A stretch of 56,796 nt of DNA from Ceratorhiza oryzae-sativae (taxonomy: Eukaryota > Basidiomycota > Agaricomycetes > Cantharellales > Ceratobasidiaceae). Shown piece by piece: positions 31,158 through 41,855 of the stretch. How positions within the stretch are numbered: the first letter of the stretch is position 1; each line of letters begins with the position of its first letter. The position numbers and the translations under genes are program-made. The notes beneath the pieces are model-generated. The model was not told the DNA's origin. It ran no database searches and saw nothing but the letters and a program-made list of their open reading frames with translations. Location of the stretch: positions 1 through 56,796 of the forward strand of contig JARWMV010000099.1 in assembly GCA_030998015.1 (NCBI GenBank). Direction: 5' to 3'.

Positions 31158-34100
31158 ATGCCAGTTGCCATCGACGAGGCTCCCTGGACCAAGCCGTCAC
31201 GTTTTGTTGTCGGACTGGACATTGGGACTGCGCATAGCAGCGTCACATATGCCCATCTACAGCGGAGTTTGTCGTTTTATGTCATACTCAATGATGAGTC
31301 ATTCTGACCAACCCTTTTCTCAAAATATAGACTTGAAGCCGTTCAATGATCGAGTCACCCATTGGCCGAGCCGCGTGGGGTTGGGGGGGTCTAGCGACGC
31401 AAGAAATGCCTCGATTTTGTATTATGAATCTAACAACAGGGTAAGTCGAGTAGTATCAATCAATTACAATCTGGTCTGGCTCATTGTGCCTCCAGGTCAA
31501 GGCCGCCGGAACCGCAGTCGCCACACCAGCCATGAGGCTCGCAGCACACAGAAGCGAATAGAAGCTCGTTCGCTATTTCAAGCTCCACATGCATCCGCCC
31601 ATCATGGTTCAAGACCGAAGTTTCAGCCAGTTCGAAGGAAAGCCAGGTTTAAATTACTAACACCCACACTGTTCGGAATGGACTTGCACTTTACAGGATT
31701 ACCGCTGGGGCTGACGGTAGAAATGGTCTACGCCGACATGATCAATTATATGCTCGACCACACTCGCAGCTTCTTCAACCAACGCAATAGTGCAATCAAA
31801 TGGGAACAGCTTTCGCTGGAAATGATGCTCGTGATCGCCCACCCAAACGGCTGGGGTTTGAAAGAACAAGATCAACTCCGTAGAGCCGTCGTTCTATCCG
31901 GGATTATGAGCGAATCACAGGTTGTGCGCCGCGTGTCCTTTGTGCCAGAGGCTGAAGCTGCGGTACACTATGTACTATGGGAAAAGTCACAGGAGCTCAA
32001 GGTATAGTTCAGTCCATTCATCTACCAAAAATATACTTAAATTCGCCCGTAATAGCCTGGTGATGAGTTCATTGTTTGTGATGCAGGGGGATCAACCGTC
32101 GACACCACAGCCTACCGTGTCTTACGTGAATTTGAGACGTCTCCTGAGCGTAAGTGTATCGGTCCGAGACCCTAATCCACTACTTAGCTTAATTTATTTT
32201 CAGTCAACCATAACTATACCCCCGCGCCTAAAAAACAAGGACTCATCAGTAGGCTGTTTCGAAGCCCAAGCTCCACCCAGCGTCTGGAACGCGACCGGAG
32301 AAGATCCATAGCACCCTCACATGCCCCTACTGTCAAGTCTCCTATTCGTCTCAAGGAGCTCAAAGCATCAGATTGTACGCGGTCATCATGTCAATTTTCT
32401 CCTGGTGATCACGTCATTCTTGCAGGTCAGCCAGCTGGAGGAGTGCTCGTCAAAGACCTTCGTCGCTTGGCTCAAGGAGCAGTTCTTCGCGCTTCCTCCC
32501 GAACACGGGTACAACCTGGATCTGTGTGTGCAGAAGGCTGAGGAGAGCTTTGAGGCAAACTGCAAGCGAGAGTTTCAGACTACGGTGGATGCGCCATCGG
32601 AGTACGTTGTCGAGATTTCGATGGCAATACAGGAGCTTGGATACCCTGACGGGACTATCATCTTACAACCGTTAGCGTTCGTGCTTAGGTTATTGTTTCG
32701 TTATGGTTGACAATTGACTCAGGATAGCAACATTGTTACAGGTTTCCTTAACGATGCCGTTCGTATGATACTGGAAAGCATACGTAAACAAATTGCTGGC
32801 ACGCAAGCCAAAGTACGCACCATAAATGAAGTAGGGTACAGGGCAACCAATTTCCTATCTGTAGTATATATTCCTTGTGGGTGGATTCGGAGCGAGTCAG
32901 TATCTCCGGCAACAGGTTATGAATGAGTTCCAAGGCAATGGCTGTCAGGTTATGTTCCTAGATGATGCACAGTGAGTATCGCCCCCTAACGTCACCAGGT
33001 TGCTCATCTCTTCCTTCATAGTGGAAAGGCGGCTTCCGATGGCTCCATCATTTGGTACGTGCGCCAAGGCGTGGTAGGAAGAGCTGCTCGAATGTCTTTT
33101 GGTCTACGAGTTGTGGAAGAGTACAGCTCAGCCATTCCCAGCCATCGTACAAGTCCTCAAATTAAGCTTCCAAGTGGGATATACCACGTCCAGGGAAAAT
33201 GGGATTTGATTTTCTGGGACTCTGGGACATGCGGAAAATCCGCATGATATGTTAGGATGTATTGTCCTTATACTCACAGCATCAGTTCTTCGTTTCTAGT
33301 AGATGTTGTACTCATCTCATGTAGTTGGATTTCATGTAAATTTTAGTATGCTTCAACTGATAAATTTAAGTATATAGTGGCTGTACTTATGTCTACATCT
33401 GGATTTGCCCCACGCGACACGCTTGAGGGCAGTCTGATGTGCAATGGTGGAGTACTTTGATGACATGATGCCATCGTGGAGCTCGTTTTGACTTGCAGTT
33501 CTGCCAATGTCCGGCGTTAAGCATCGTGCACCCAATCAAGTGCACAAGTAATCACACGCAGGGGTATTTTGTAGCATATAGCCCCTTTGGGCATGAGGGG
33601 ACAAAAACTGAGTGGCTGCATGAGGAAATTGATCAAATTGGAAATAATGTTATCCATATATGGTAAACTTGAACTCTTCCTAAAGGGGAAAGTTGGAGCT
33701 AGGTAAATAACAAAAAATTGACTATATGATGTCCAGATTAGGAAGTTGCCATAATGGGCAGTACTAGAAATTAGTCCTCAGAACCAGGCATAGTAAATTC
33801 AGTACCATGAGATTAGTATGCCCTGTACTAACTTCAGCGTACTAACATATCATACTTAATTTTTGCATGTTTTCTGCGTGTAAAGATTGTTGAAAAGGTC
33901 TGTGAGTTTCGAAGCTCTATTTGGTTTGCACTGATCGGGGCTCTGCTGATAATTTAGGATAGCGTAGTTGACGAACAGTTCGCTCTTCGACGAAGATATG
34001 CACGTAAATACTCAAACTCCCACCCTGATCTTGGGCGATTTACGGTGGATCTGTATGCATGGGCGAACGGCGAAATGGAAGCTCCCGAGTGGGTTACAGA

Positions 34101-34438
34101 CGAAAATGGTGCGGTCTACTTCTACAATCAATATACTTGACATTTGAAATGGGATTAGGCAACGTCGTCGACGGGTTTAGTGTCATTTGCGAGATTACTG
34201 CAGATATGAGTGGGATGCGGGGCTCACTGAAAAGGTGACAAGGAAGCCAATAGATCTACTACGGATTGTCTTTCGAGCTTTGTCTCGAATTTGGGGGAAT
34301 TGAGCTGAAAGCGTATTTGCAGTGGATTGAAAAGGTCAGAGGGAATGCGTTCATGCCCAAATGCTGACATCTCCGTAGAACGTGTCAAAGCGAAGTGATG
34401 CGAAGATTATAGCTACAGATAACCACCCACCCTCCTAG
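31158..34438 (+). pseudogene. HSPA12-like Hsp70 pseudogene (copy A)
   Basis: Same exon plan as copy B (36388-39015). ATPase landmarks: FVVGLDIGTAHSSVTYA, VCDAGGSTVDTTAYRV, LGRFTVDLYAW. Lesions: TAG at 31559-31561 where copy B has Trp, a 2-base deletion near 32449 that shifts frame before TFVAWLKEQFF, a 673-bp insertion at 33212-33884 between two GATT copies, and two stops (TGA and TAG) near 34228-34242. It can no longer make the full protein, although long stretches remain highly similar to copy B. Confidence 0.88.
33212..33884. repeat. 673-bp insertion in Hsp70-like copy A
   Basis: Absent from the same exon of copy B. It is flanked by GATT at 33208-33211 and 33885-33888. Near its left end is a perfect hairpin CATGCGGA-AAA-TCCGCATG (about 33229-33247). 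It has no ORF and no clear terminal repeats or poly-A tail, so its class is unknown. Confidence 0.7.
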
Positions 34439-35369
34439 GGCATGGCTAACGAACATGTAATTTCTCTCACGTCTCACTGCTTATATTTCATTACTGTATC
34501 AGCCATTGCTGATGATGAACTATCGTGTACCCGGTTCTACTATGAGTCAAACTCACCGTCTTTGATTTGGTAATTGATTTAGTAGTTGTAGCAACGAATC
34601 AACTCGGTCTGGAACAGTAAACGGTTTCCCACCAAGATTATAATCGGGCTATCCTGGCTGTTGATACGCTGCCGTATGGGTGGAAATGCTCATTGGCCAG
34701 CGGGGTCAATTAGCGAGCGTTTACATTGCGTTGATAGCTGTCAATCACGACGGATTGGCCCGGCCGAATCGCCCACCAAAACGCGATATGTCAAAAGTAA
34801 TATAGCCGATTGATGAGTACACATTGTGGTTGCTACGACTAATGCATACATCTAACAGTAGGCAAACCTCACCTGAATGTGTATAATATATAGTACAAGG
34901 TCCAAACAAGCATGTTAATTACAACTGGTGGGTTGTCAGCACGCTCCCGCGAGGCACTACTACTTTACCAGATGATTGGGTCCCTGCTGTTTGCACAGCG
35001 GTGGACCATGAGCTTCCCACCCCCCCGCTGTTGAGCCCGCCTCTGCGCAAGCTGAGCATCCAAATTTTTTGGATGCTGAAAGTGGATGTTAAGGATAGTT
35101 TATGTAGGCAAAGTATCCATTTTGTGATTCAAAATACTTAAAATTGGGTGTTTTGCCCATTTTCTAAATGCATTTGTTGGGACCAGGACAATCCCAACAA
35201 CGTGAATCCTAGCCTAGTAAAGATTTTGTTGAGTGTGTCACGGTCTAAAGGCCACCTGAGATCTAAAAGTGGACAAAAAGTCTATTTTAAATGGAATTGT
35301 CCAAAAGATTTGGACGTTCCCAATCTGTAGAGCGCAGTGTGTTGAGGCCGGTCCTCGTCTGGCAGTTCG
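34439..35369. other. Intergenic, no gene recognised
   Basis: AT-rich spacer after copy A. A 60-codon ORF at 35148-35330 has no recognisable motif. Confidence 0.4.
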
Positions 35370-36004
35370 ATGATATGGTTACCGAGCCGGCGAGGACCAG
35401 ACAACAGGCTATGGGAGGGTTCGATCATACATGAACAGTGTTGGACTAAACTGAATGAAAAGGGACTGAAGCACCCGATCACGAAGGCGATCAAACGCCA
35501 TGGCCTAGCACGTTGCCGCGTGTGTGATGGTGCTCGCTCACCCCCGCCCTGGTCTTTAACCGCACCATCACATGGACCTAGGGTAGATAAAAAAACTAAG
35601 GCCATTCGAGCCTGGGGTCACCAGTGGCGATCGTCGCGTCACTCCGATCACGTACCTACCACGCTAGCACGCAACCTCACTTGGAAGCTCCGCCCCGTTC
35701 TGGGCAAAGCGGTCGAAAATCGATCAGGCGTGTACCGCCTCGTCCAGCTATCATAGGCCACGGATTCTTCCGAGGCTATTATCACCGGTTCGTCCCCGGC
35801 GAGGACCCGTCCTGCCTGTGCAACTACAACTCACTACAGACCGTCACGCATATACTCACCCAATGCCCACTCGAAAACGACGAGCGAGCCGTCCTGCGCA
35901 AGCCGTCGAAAGCTCTGCTCCTGGCGGACCTTTTCGGCACAGCGAGAGGCCTGATGGCGCTTTTAATTTTGATTCATCGTTCGCGCCCCCTTAGAAAGAC
36001 TTGA
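35370..36004 (+). pseudogene. LINE C-terminal remnant
   Basis: Two overlapping frames carry the end of a non-LTR retrotransposon polyprotein. 35370-35756 encodes KAIRAWGHQWRSSRHSDH and a basic stretch; about 35745-36004 encodes PAIIGHGFFRGYYHRFVP, CLCNYNSLQTVTHILTQCPL and ALLLADLFGTARGLMALL. The GHGFFRGYY ... C-C ... HILxxCPL layout is the CCHC-like tail seen in fungal Tad/Jockey-type LINEs. A frame change near 35745 and loss of everything 5' show it is a dead, truncated copy. No poly-A tail is visible. Confidence 0.65.
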
Positions 36005-36387
36005 TTCTCCCGTGTGTTGCGTGTGCCATAGGGACTGTCGCGTGATTATCCGCCGGCACTGCCCAGATACAACTTCGACGACTATCGGGTGGTCTGTGTA
36101 TATATTTCCATGCGAACTATTGTCTCGAAATTTTGACTTTGTTTTTACATAAGCCATGATTTCGGAGTATCGGCATTATCCCATCTCAACGGGAACCGAA
36201 CACGAGTCCCGGTGTTTCGTGGAGACACTAAACGGGGTTGGCGAGCGGAATTCCTAGCATCGGCCCTCGATGTTGACACTGCGGCGCTTCGTAAAGACTC
36301 GGGCATGTGACGATATGATGTCTATTCTACTCTATCCATTCTGACTGGACTCGAAACTGCATCTACTGTTCTGCGTATCTCAACATC

Positions 36388-39015
36388 ATGCCAGTTGCTA
36401 TCGACCAGTCTCCTTGGAACAAGCCATCGCGTTTCGTTGTCGGCCTTGATATAGGTACGGCGCATAGTAGTGTCACATATGCCTATCTACAGCAGAGTTT
36501 GTCGTTTTACGTATCACGCAACGAATTATTCTTAGCAGTCTTATCTTCCTCAAACTCTAGACATGAAACCGTTCAACGATCGAGTTACACACTGGCCAAG
36601 TCGTGTTGGCTTGGGTGGCTCTAGCGATGCAAAGACGGCGTCAATTTTATATTACGACTCCGACAATAGGGTAAGCCAAATCGCGCCCATGCTTCTATCG
36701 AGGCTGCTTTAACGGTACATGTAGGTGAAAGCGGCAGGAGTTGCAGTCGCCACACCAGCAATGCGGCTCGCAGCACAAAGGAACGAATGGAAAATGGTTC
36801 GCTATTTCAAGTTACACATGCACCCACCCAGCATGGTTCAAGATCGGAAGTTCAGTCATTTGGAAGGCAAGCAAAGTTAAAATCACCTCCAGTACGGTTC
36901 GGACTAGACACCCATTATACAGGATTGCCGCCCAACCTCAATGTCGAAAAGGTCTATGCGGACATGATCAAGTATATGCTCGACCATACTCGCGACTTCT
37001 TCAATCAGCGCAACAGTTCGGCTACATGGGAGCGCCTCGCGCCGAACATGACGCTCGTGATCGCCCGCCCGAATGGCTGGGGCCTGAGAGAGCAAGAACG
37101 ACTGCGTCATGCAGTTGTTTTATCCGGCGTCATGAACGAATCTGATGTTGAGCATCGAGTGTATTTTGTCCCAGAAGCCGAGGCAGCAGTGCACTATGTG
37201 TTGTGGGAAAAGTCGCACGAACTGCAGGTACTCTCAGTCCACCAATCCATCAACCATATGCTCGAACTGAACTTTCTTAGGCTGGGGACGAGTTTATCGT
37301 TTGTGACGCAGGAGGATCCACAGTTGATACTACCGCCTATCGTGTCTTGCACGAATTCGAGACGGCCCCCGAGCGTAGGTTTGGTTGGTCCACATTTGAC
37401 AGGCTTGCTTATGTGATCCATGCCAAGTTAATCACAATGATACCCCCCCGCCAAAAGGACGAGGGCTCATCAGTAGACTATTTCAAAGTCCAAGCTCGAC
37501 CCAGCGTCTGGGACGCGACAGGAGAAGATTTATGGCCCCTTCACACGCCCCTGCTGTCAAGACCCCTATCCGCCTCAAGGAGCTCAAAGCATCGGACTGT
37601 ACGTGTTCATTCCATCGGGCTTCTCCTGGTGCTCACGTCGCCTTTACAGGCCAGCCAGCTGGAGGAGTGCTCGTCAACGAGACCTTCGTAGCTTGGCTCA
37701 AGGAGCAGTTCTTTGCGCTTCCTCCCGAACACGGATACAACCTGGATCTGTGTGTGCAGAAGGCTGAGGAGAGCTTTGAGGCAAACTGCAAGCGAGAGTT
37801 TCAGACTTCGGCGGATGCGCCGTTGGAGTACATCGTGGAGATGTCAGCGGCAATACAGGAGCTTGGATATCCTGATGGGAATATAATTCTGCAGCCGTAA
37901 GCCACAGTACCAATCCATCTACTTGACCAAGCTAACATTAAGACCCTGACAGGGATGTTGTCCGAGGATTCTTCGACGATGCCGTGCGTCTTATCCTGGA
38001 GAGCATACGTAAACAGATCGCTGGCACAAGAGCTAAAGTAAATATGCCAGTACACCAACGCATGGGAGGAACTAATCTGTGTGCAGTATATATTCCTCGT
38101 TGGAGGGTTTGGTGCTAGTCAGTATCTCCGGCAGCGAGTTATGAATGAGTTCCAGAGCGGCGGACGCCAAGTCATGTTCCTGGATGACGCTCAGTCAGTT
38201 TCGCGTTGCTCCATCGTGATATGATTTCTAATATTGATTGCTCTCTAGTGGAAAGGCAGCCTCTGACGGATCCATTATATGGTTCGTTCGTCAAGGCGTC
38301 GTCGGGCGGGCTGCCCGGATGTCCTTCGGTCTTCAAATCGTCGAAGAATTTAATCCTGCCATACTAAGTTATCGTACCCGCAATCAAGTAATGCTTCCAA
38401 ACGGACGGTACCATGTCTTGGGCAAGTGGGATTTGATAGTTGAGAAGGTTAGAAACACCTTCAACCCTTGCAACCCAACCTGATGACTGTTCCACGAATA
38501 TAGGATAGAGTGGTTGATGAGCGCTTCGCGCTGCGAAGGTCTTATGCTCGCACATACTCGATCCCCAATCCAGATCTCGGGCGATTTACGGTAGACCTAT
38601 ATGCGTGGACCAGTGATGTGATGGCGGCTCCCGAGTGGGTTACCGACAACTACGGTATGTTTTATGAGCTCAGGCTGGGTTTTGAAGGAGGCGGATTAAC
38701 GGGAAACAGGCAACGTGATCGATGGGTTCAGTGTTATTTGCCAAATCACTGCAGATTTGAGTGGTCTGCGAGGATCCCTGAGAAGAAGCCAGGGGTATCA
38801 GGGCATCTACTATAGTGTCCATTTCGACCTCTGTCTTGAATTTGGAGGAGTTGAGCTAAAGGCGTACCTAGAGTGGACCGAGAAAGTATGATTGGGTTTC
38901 TTATACTTTTGTTCGTTCTCACGTATAATTGCTTCTTCAGAAAATGATCAAGAGAAGTGATGCGAAAATCGTAGCAACGGATTACGAGCTAGGCTCTAGT
39001 AGTACCACTGACTAA
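36388..39015 (+). CDS. HSPA12-like Hsp70 family ATPase (copy B, intact)
   Basis: Thirteen exons: 36388-36496, 36561-36670, 36725-36875, 36923-37227, 37281-37374, 37428-37598, 37650-37896, 37953-38037, 38087-38193, 38249-38447, 38504-38654, 38710-38885, 38941-39015. They sum to 1980 nt, that is 659 residues, with no stop. Actin/Hsp70-type nucleotide motifs: GLDIGTAHSSVTYAYLQ (near residue 18), DAGGSTVDTTAYRV (near 234) and YIFLVGGFGASQYL (425-438). The size and lack of a classical substrate domain match the HSPA12 class, which is expanded in basidiomycetes; clients are unknown. It is the downstream copy of a tandem duplication whose upstream copy is dead. Intron positions 1 and 3 use less usual donors (GTTTGT, GTTAAA). 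Confidence 0.9.
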
Positions 39016-39893
39016 ATCTTCGTGAATCTTTCGCTTACGTATGGGTCATTTCACTTGTAACTGCTTTCATACTTCTGCCTTATCAGTTTCTGCCATCAAT
39101 CACAACTAGCAAAGTAACTCTTGTATTTGTTTGCACAGTTAGAATGAAAAGAGTATAAGATGTGTTTCCTGCGCCAGAATAGGTCTTGAGAATTTTCTTT
39201 ATTTACCCATACTATGGCTGGCTCCAGCCCTTGTATGTAATTGCTTTCTATTCCCCTGTAATTATCACATGTGCTCGTGTGACCTGATAAACATCTATAT
39301 AAATGTCACGTGACCCGCTATCGGGGATTTCCAGTGACCGAGATGCCCTGCAAACTTCCCTCATGTGTGCACATTTCGTGTTCCCTCTCCGTTGAGCGCG
39401 GCAGTCGCGTGAAAAGCGCGGCTTTTAATAGTTCGCCAGTGATCTAATTTCTTATTAACTGATGAGATAGTGGCATGGTCTGCCATTAGACCCCCCGTTC
39501 GACATTACCGCCGTTTGGACAGTTGTATGTGGTTGCCCAGCTTCGGCAAAGCCCTTCACCCTTCGCTGATGTATTTCTTGGAATTTTTTGTTCAGATATA
39601 GGTGCTTCTTGACGGCGAGTGAATTGCCGAGCAATTATTAGACATAGCTTGCCAGCGGCATCAACCCCTTAATAGACATCGAGCTAACGCTCCTCGTCGT
39701 GGCATACCTAGCATAAGCACTCCAATTTACGAAGAAGCTAAATTGATCCGACCACTTATGTTTTACTGCACCGACGCCTGTAGAATACCAGTATATATAA
39801 ATACATAAATACATATCGAATATGCCAGAATGAACTACCAATCACATGACTCGTGTAGCACGAATCTCGTACTTACTGTAACGTTCTACGATG
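39016..39893. other. Intergenic, no gene recognised
   Basis: 3' flank of the Hsp70-like gene. It contains a TCTATATAAATGTCACGTGACC stretch in two adjoining words near 39293-39313 that looks like a core promoter, but no ORF follows. Confidence 0.4.
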
Positions 39894-40052
39894 TGCTAGA
39901 ACGCCTCTTTTTCGTGTATATAAGGAGCTCTGTTTCGCTCCATAGGTAGTCATCTGCACACTCGAATATAATATACTTTTATTCGTCTTAAGCACACTGC
40001 GCTCCGCGCATATAGCGTGATACACATATATATACATAATATATTTATCAAC
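39894..40052 (+). repeat. Short copia LTR relic
   Basis: Starts TGCTAGAACG like the copia-1 LTR and shares TTCGTCTTAAGCACACTGCG with it (about 39983-40002), with TATATAAGG in between. Plus orientation, opposite to copia-1. The ends are approximate and no second LTR or internal region is present. Confidence 0.6.
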
Positions 40053-41033
40053 AATGCCCCCCTTTTCTTTTCCTTTGAAGCTCGATCGCCATGTTCCTAT
40101 TTGAGAAAGCCAGAGACCACTTTGGGTTTCTCAAACACGCTGGCCACCCAGACTCGGCTTCCCATCACTCAAATTAGAGCACCGAACATTTTGTAGAATC
40201 GATCAAACCCTTCTACAGTGACTGTAGAAGTATCATGGAGATAGATTTTGTGTGGTGAGATGAACTTGGCTGAATGCAAGGGCGTTGATTGAGAATAAAA
40301 CATCTGTTGCTTTACCATGTGACCCATGCCTGAATTTCTTTTAGTAACAACATAGCGCAATCGACTGTAGCATCATTCAACCTCACTATGGCTTTGTGGC
40401 ATCCCTCCATTTTCTACGACATTGGAGTAGATAGAAAATACGGAAATTTGAAATATCCCGAATAGTACCTATCCCTCATTACGTCCTCTTTTATTCAAAC
40501 CCACCGCATATACGCAGTTTGGATACCGGCTTCGAATACGAGCCTCGGTTCAGAGCCTCACAGAAACTTGGCTAATTACCTCCGTTCCCTCTCATCGCCA
40601 GATGAAATGACTGGCCTTCTGAGCATGACTCGCTGGGAGGGTGGTCAATCACGCCACTTTGTGGCCGTAGAAGATAGAACCAGTCTACTCTGATGGAGAT
40701 CCAAGGATTGGTATGCATGTCGAGAGTATCTGGCTCAAAATCTGTCTCATAGCTGGTCCCTGCTAGCTCGGAATACGCCGCCTTTCTGTGGCCCATCCTG
40801 GCAATATACTCAATATCGTCTTAATTTTGTGCTCCAATAATTCGGATGCCCTCCCGAACTCGCCAAGCCAGAGTTTGTTGAACTTAGTTTCTCGCGTATA
40901 TTCATCCTGGGTCCTGATGCACTCGTTCCGACCAAACGAATGAGGAAACCCAAGCAAATCTGTCCTGAGATATATATTGTTGGGATATTATGGTCGGAGG
41001 AAGGAAAACACAAGGTAGGGATGAGTCCGGACG
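40053..41033. other. Region of uncertain coding status
   Basis: No complete gene. Plus-strand coding-like pieces (PPELAKPEFVELSFSRIFIL at about 40849-40908) lie in a different frame from the exon at 41034, so an upstream exon or a decayed 5' part of the next gene is possible. Confidence 0.3.
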
Positions 41034-41561
41034 ATGCAGCTATTGTTTCCATCTTACATCAGGGGAGAGGGAGATTCGGCATCCCCTCTGCTTTCGAAAC
41101 ATCATATCCATGGTTTTCCGGGAAACGAAGCGGGTCATATTATGAAGCTGCATGGGTCTGTGACTGTTGCATTTTTGGAGGGTAAGGTCACCCCAAGTTT
41201 CCGTAATCGGGGTATTGCCATCGAGGTGAGTTAATAATTTATATTCGGACGAGAATACCTGCTTACGCATAAGAACGCGTAGTATCTGGTTCATGTCTTG
41301 ATCCGGCATCCAAATTATGAACACATGTCCCCTTCGGCACCTGGAGTCGAGGGCGAAGCCCCGGTATGGGTTGTGACTGGGCCCCAAGCACTGACGAAGC
41401 CCGTCGCCGAGGCAGAACATAAGTTCCATAGGGAAAGTATCATCACTCTCAACGAGCACATGAAGCGCTTCCCGTATGCGATAGGAAAGTTGACACAGAA
41501 GCTACGACCAGAATGGGACGATATTCCGGGAGGACAAGGCTTCAGAATGTATACCATCTAA
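41034..41561 (+). CDS. Hypothetical protein, two 3' exons supported
   Basis: Exon to 41225 (SYIRGEGDSASPLLSKHHIH, IMKLHGSVTVAFLEG, SFRNRGIAIE), a 57-bp intron 41226-41282 with GTGAGT and GTAG ends, then exon 41283-41561 (YLVHVLIRHPNYEHM, VWVVTGPQALTKPVAEAEHK, SIITLNEHMKRFPYAIGKL) ending in a stop. The phase is kept across the intron, giving about 157 residues from the Met at 41034. The true start is probably further upstream. I recognise no domain. Confidence 0.45.
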
Positions 41562-41855
41562 ATGTGATGGGGCGAAATGAATTTGATTTGAATGCGTTGG
41601 AATTCGGGACATATCATGAGCCAATATGAATTCGTGGACTAAGAGCGTTTTTGCCTTGAGCCACCTCTAAGAACATCCAGAAGCGGGTTTTCTCTTGTGT
41701 TCGACTCAGGGGTGGATGATCCCTCGTCATCGTAAACGAACCGAAATGCCCTGAAATGCCTAATTCCCGATCACGTGGTCAAATGTTGGCAATCAACCAC
41801 GCCCCTATTCAGCAGGCCACCATCACATCTCCCTTGAATGCCCAACTGAGCCACC

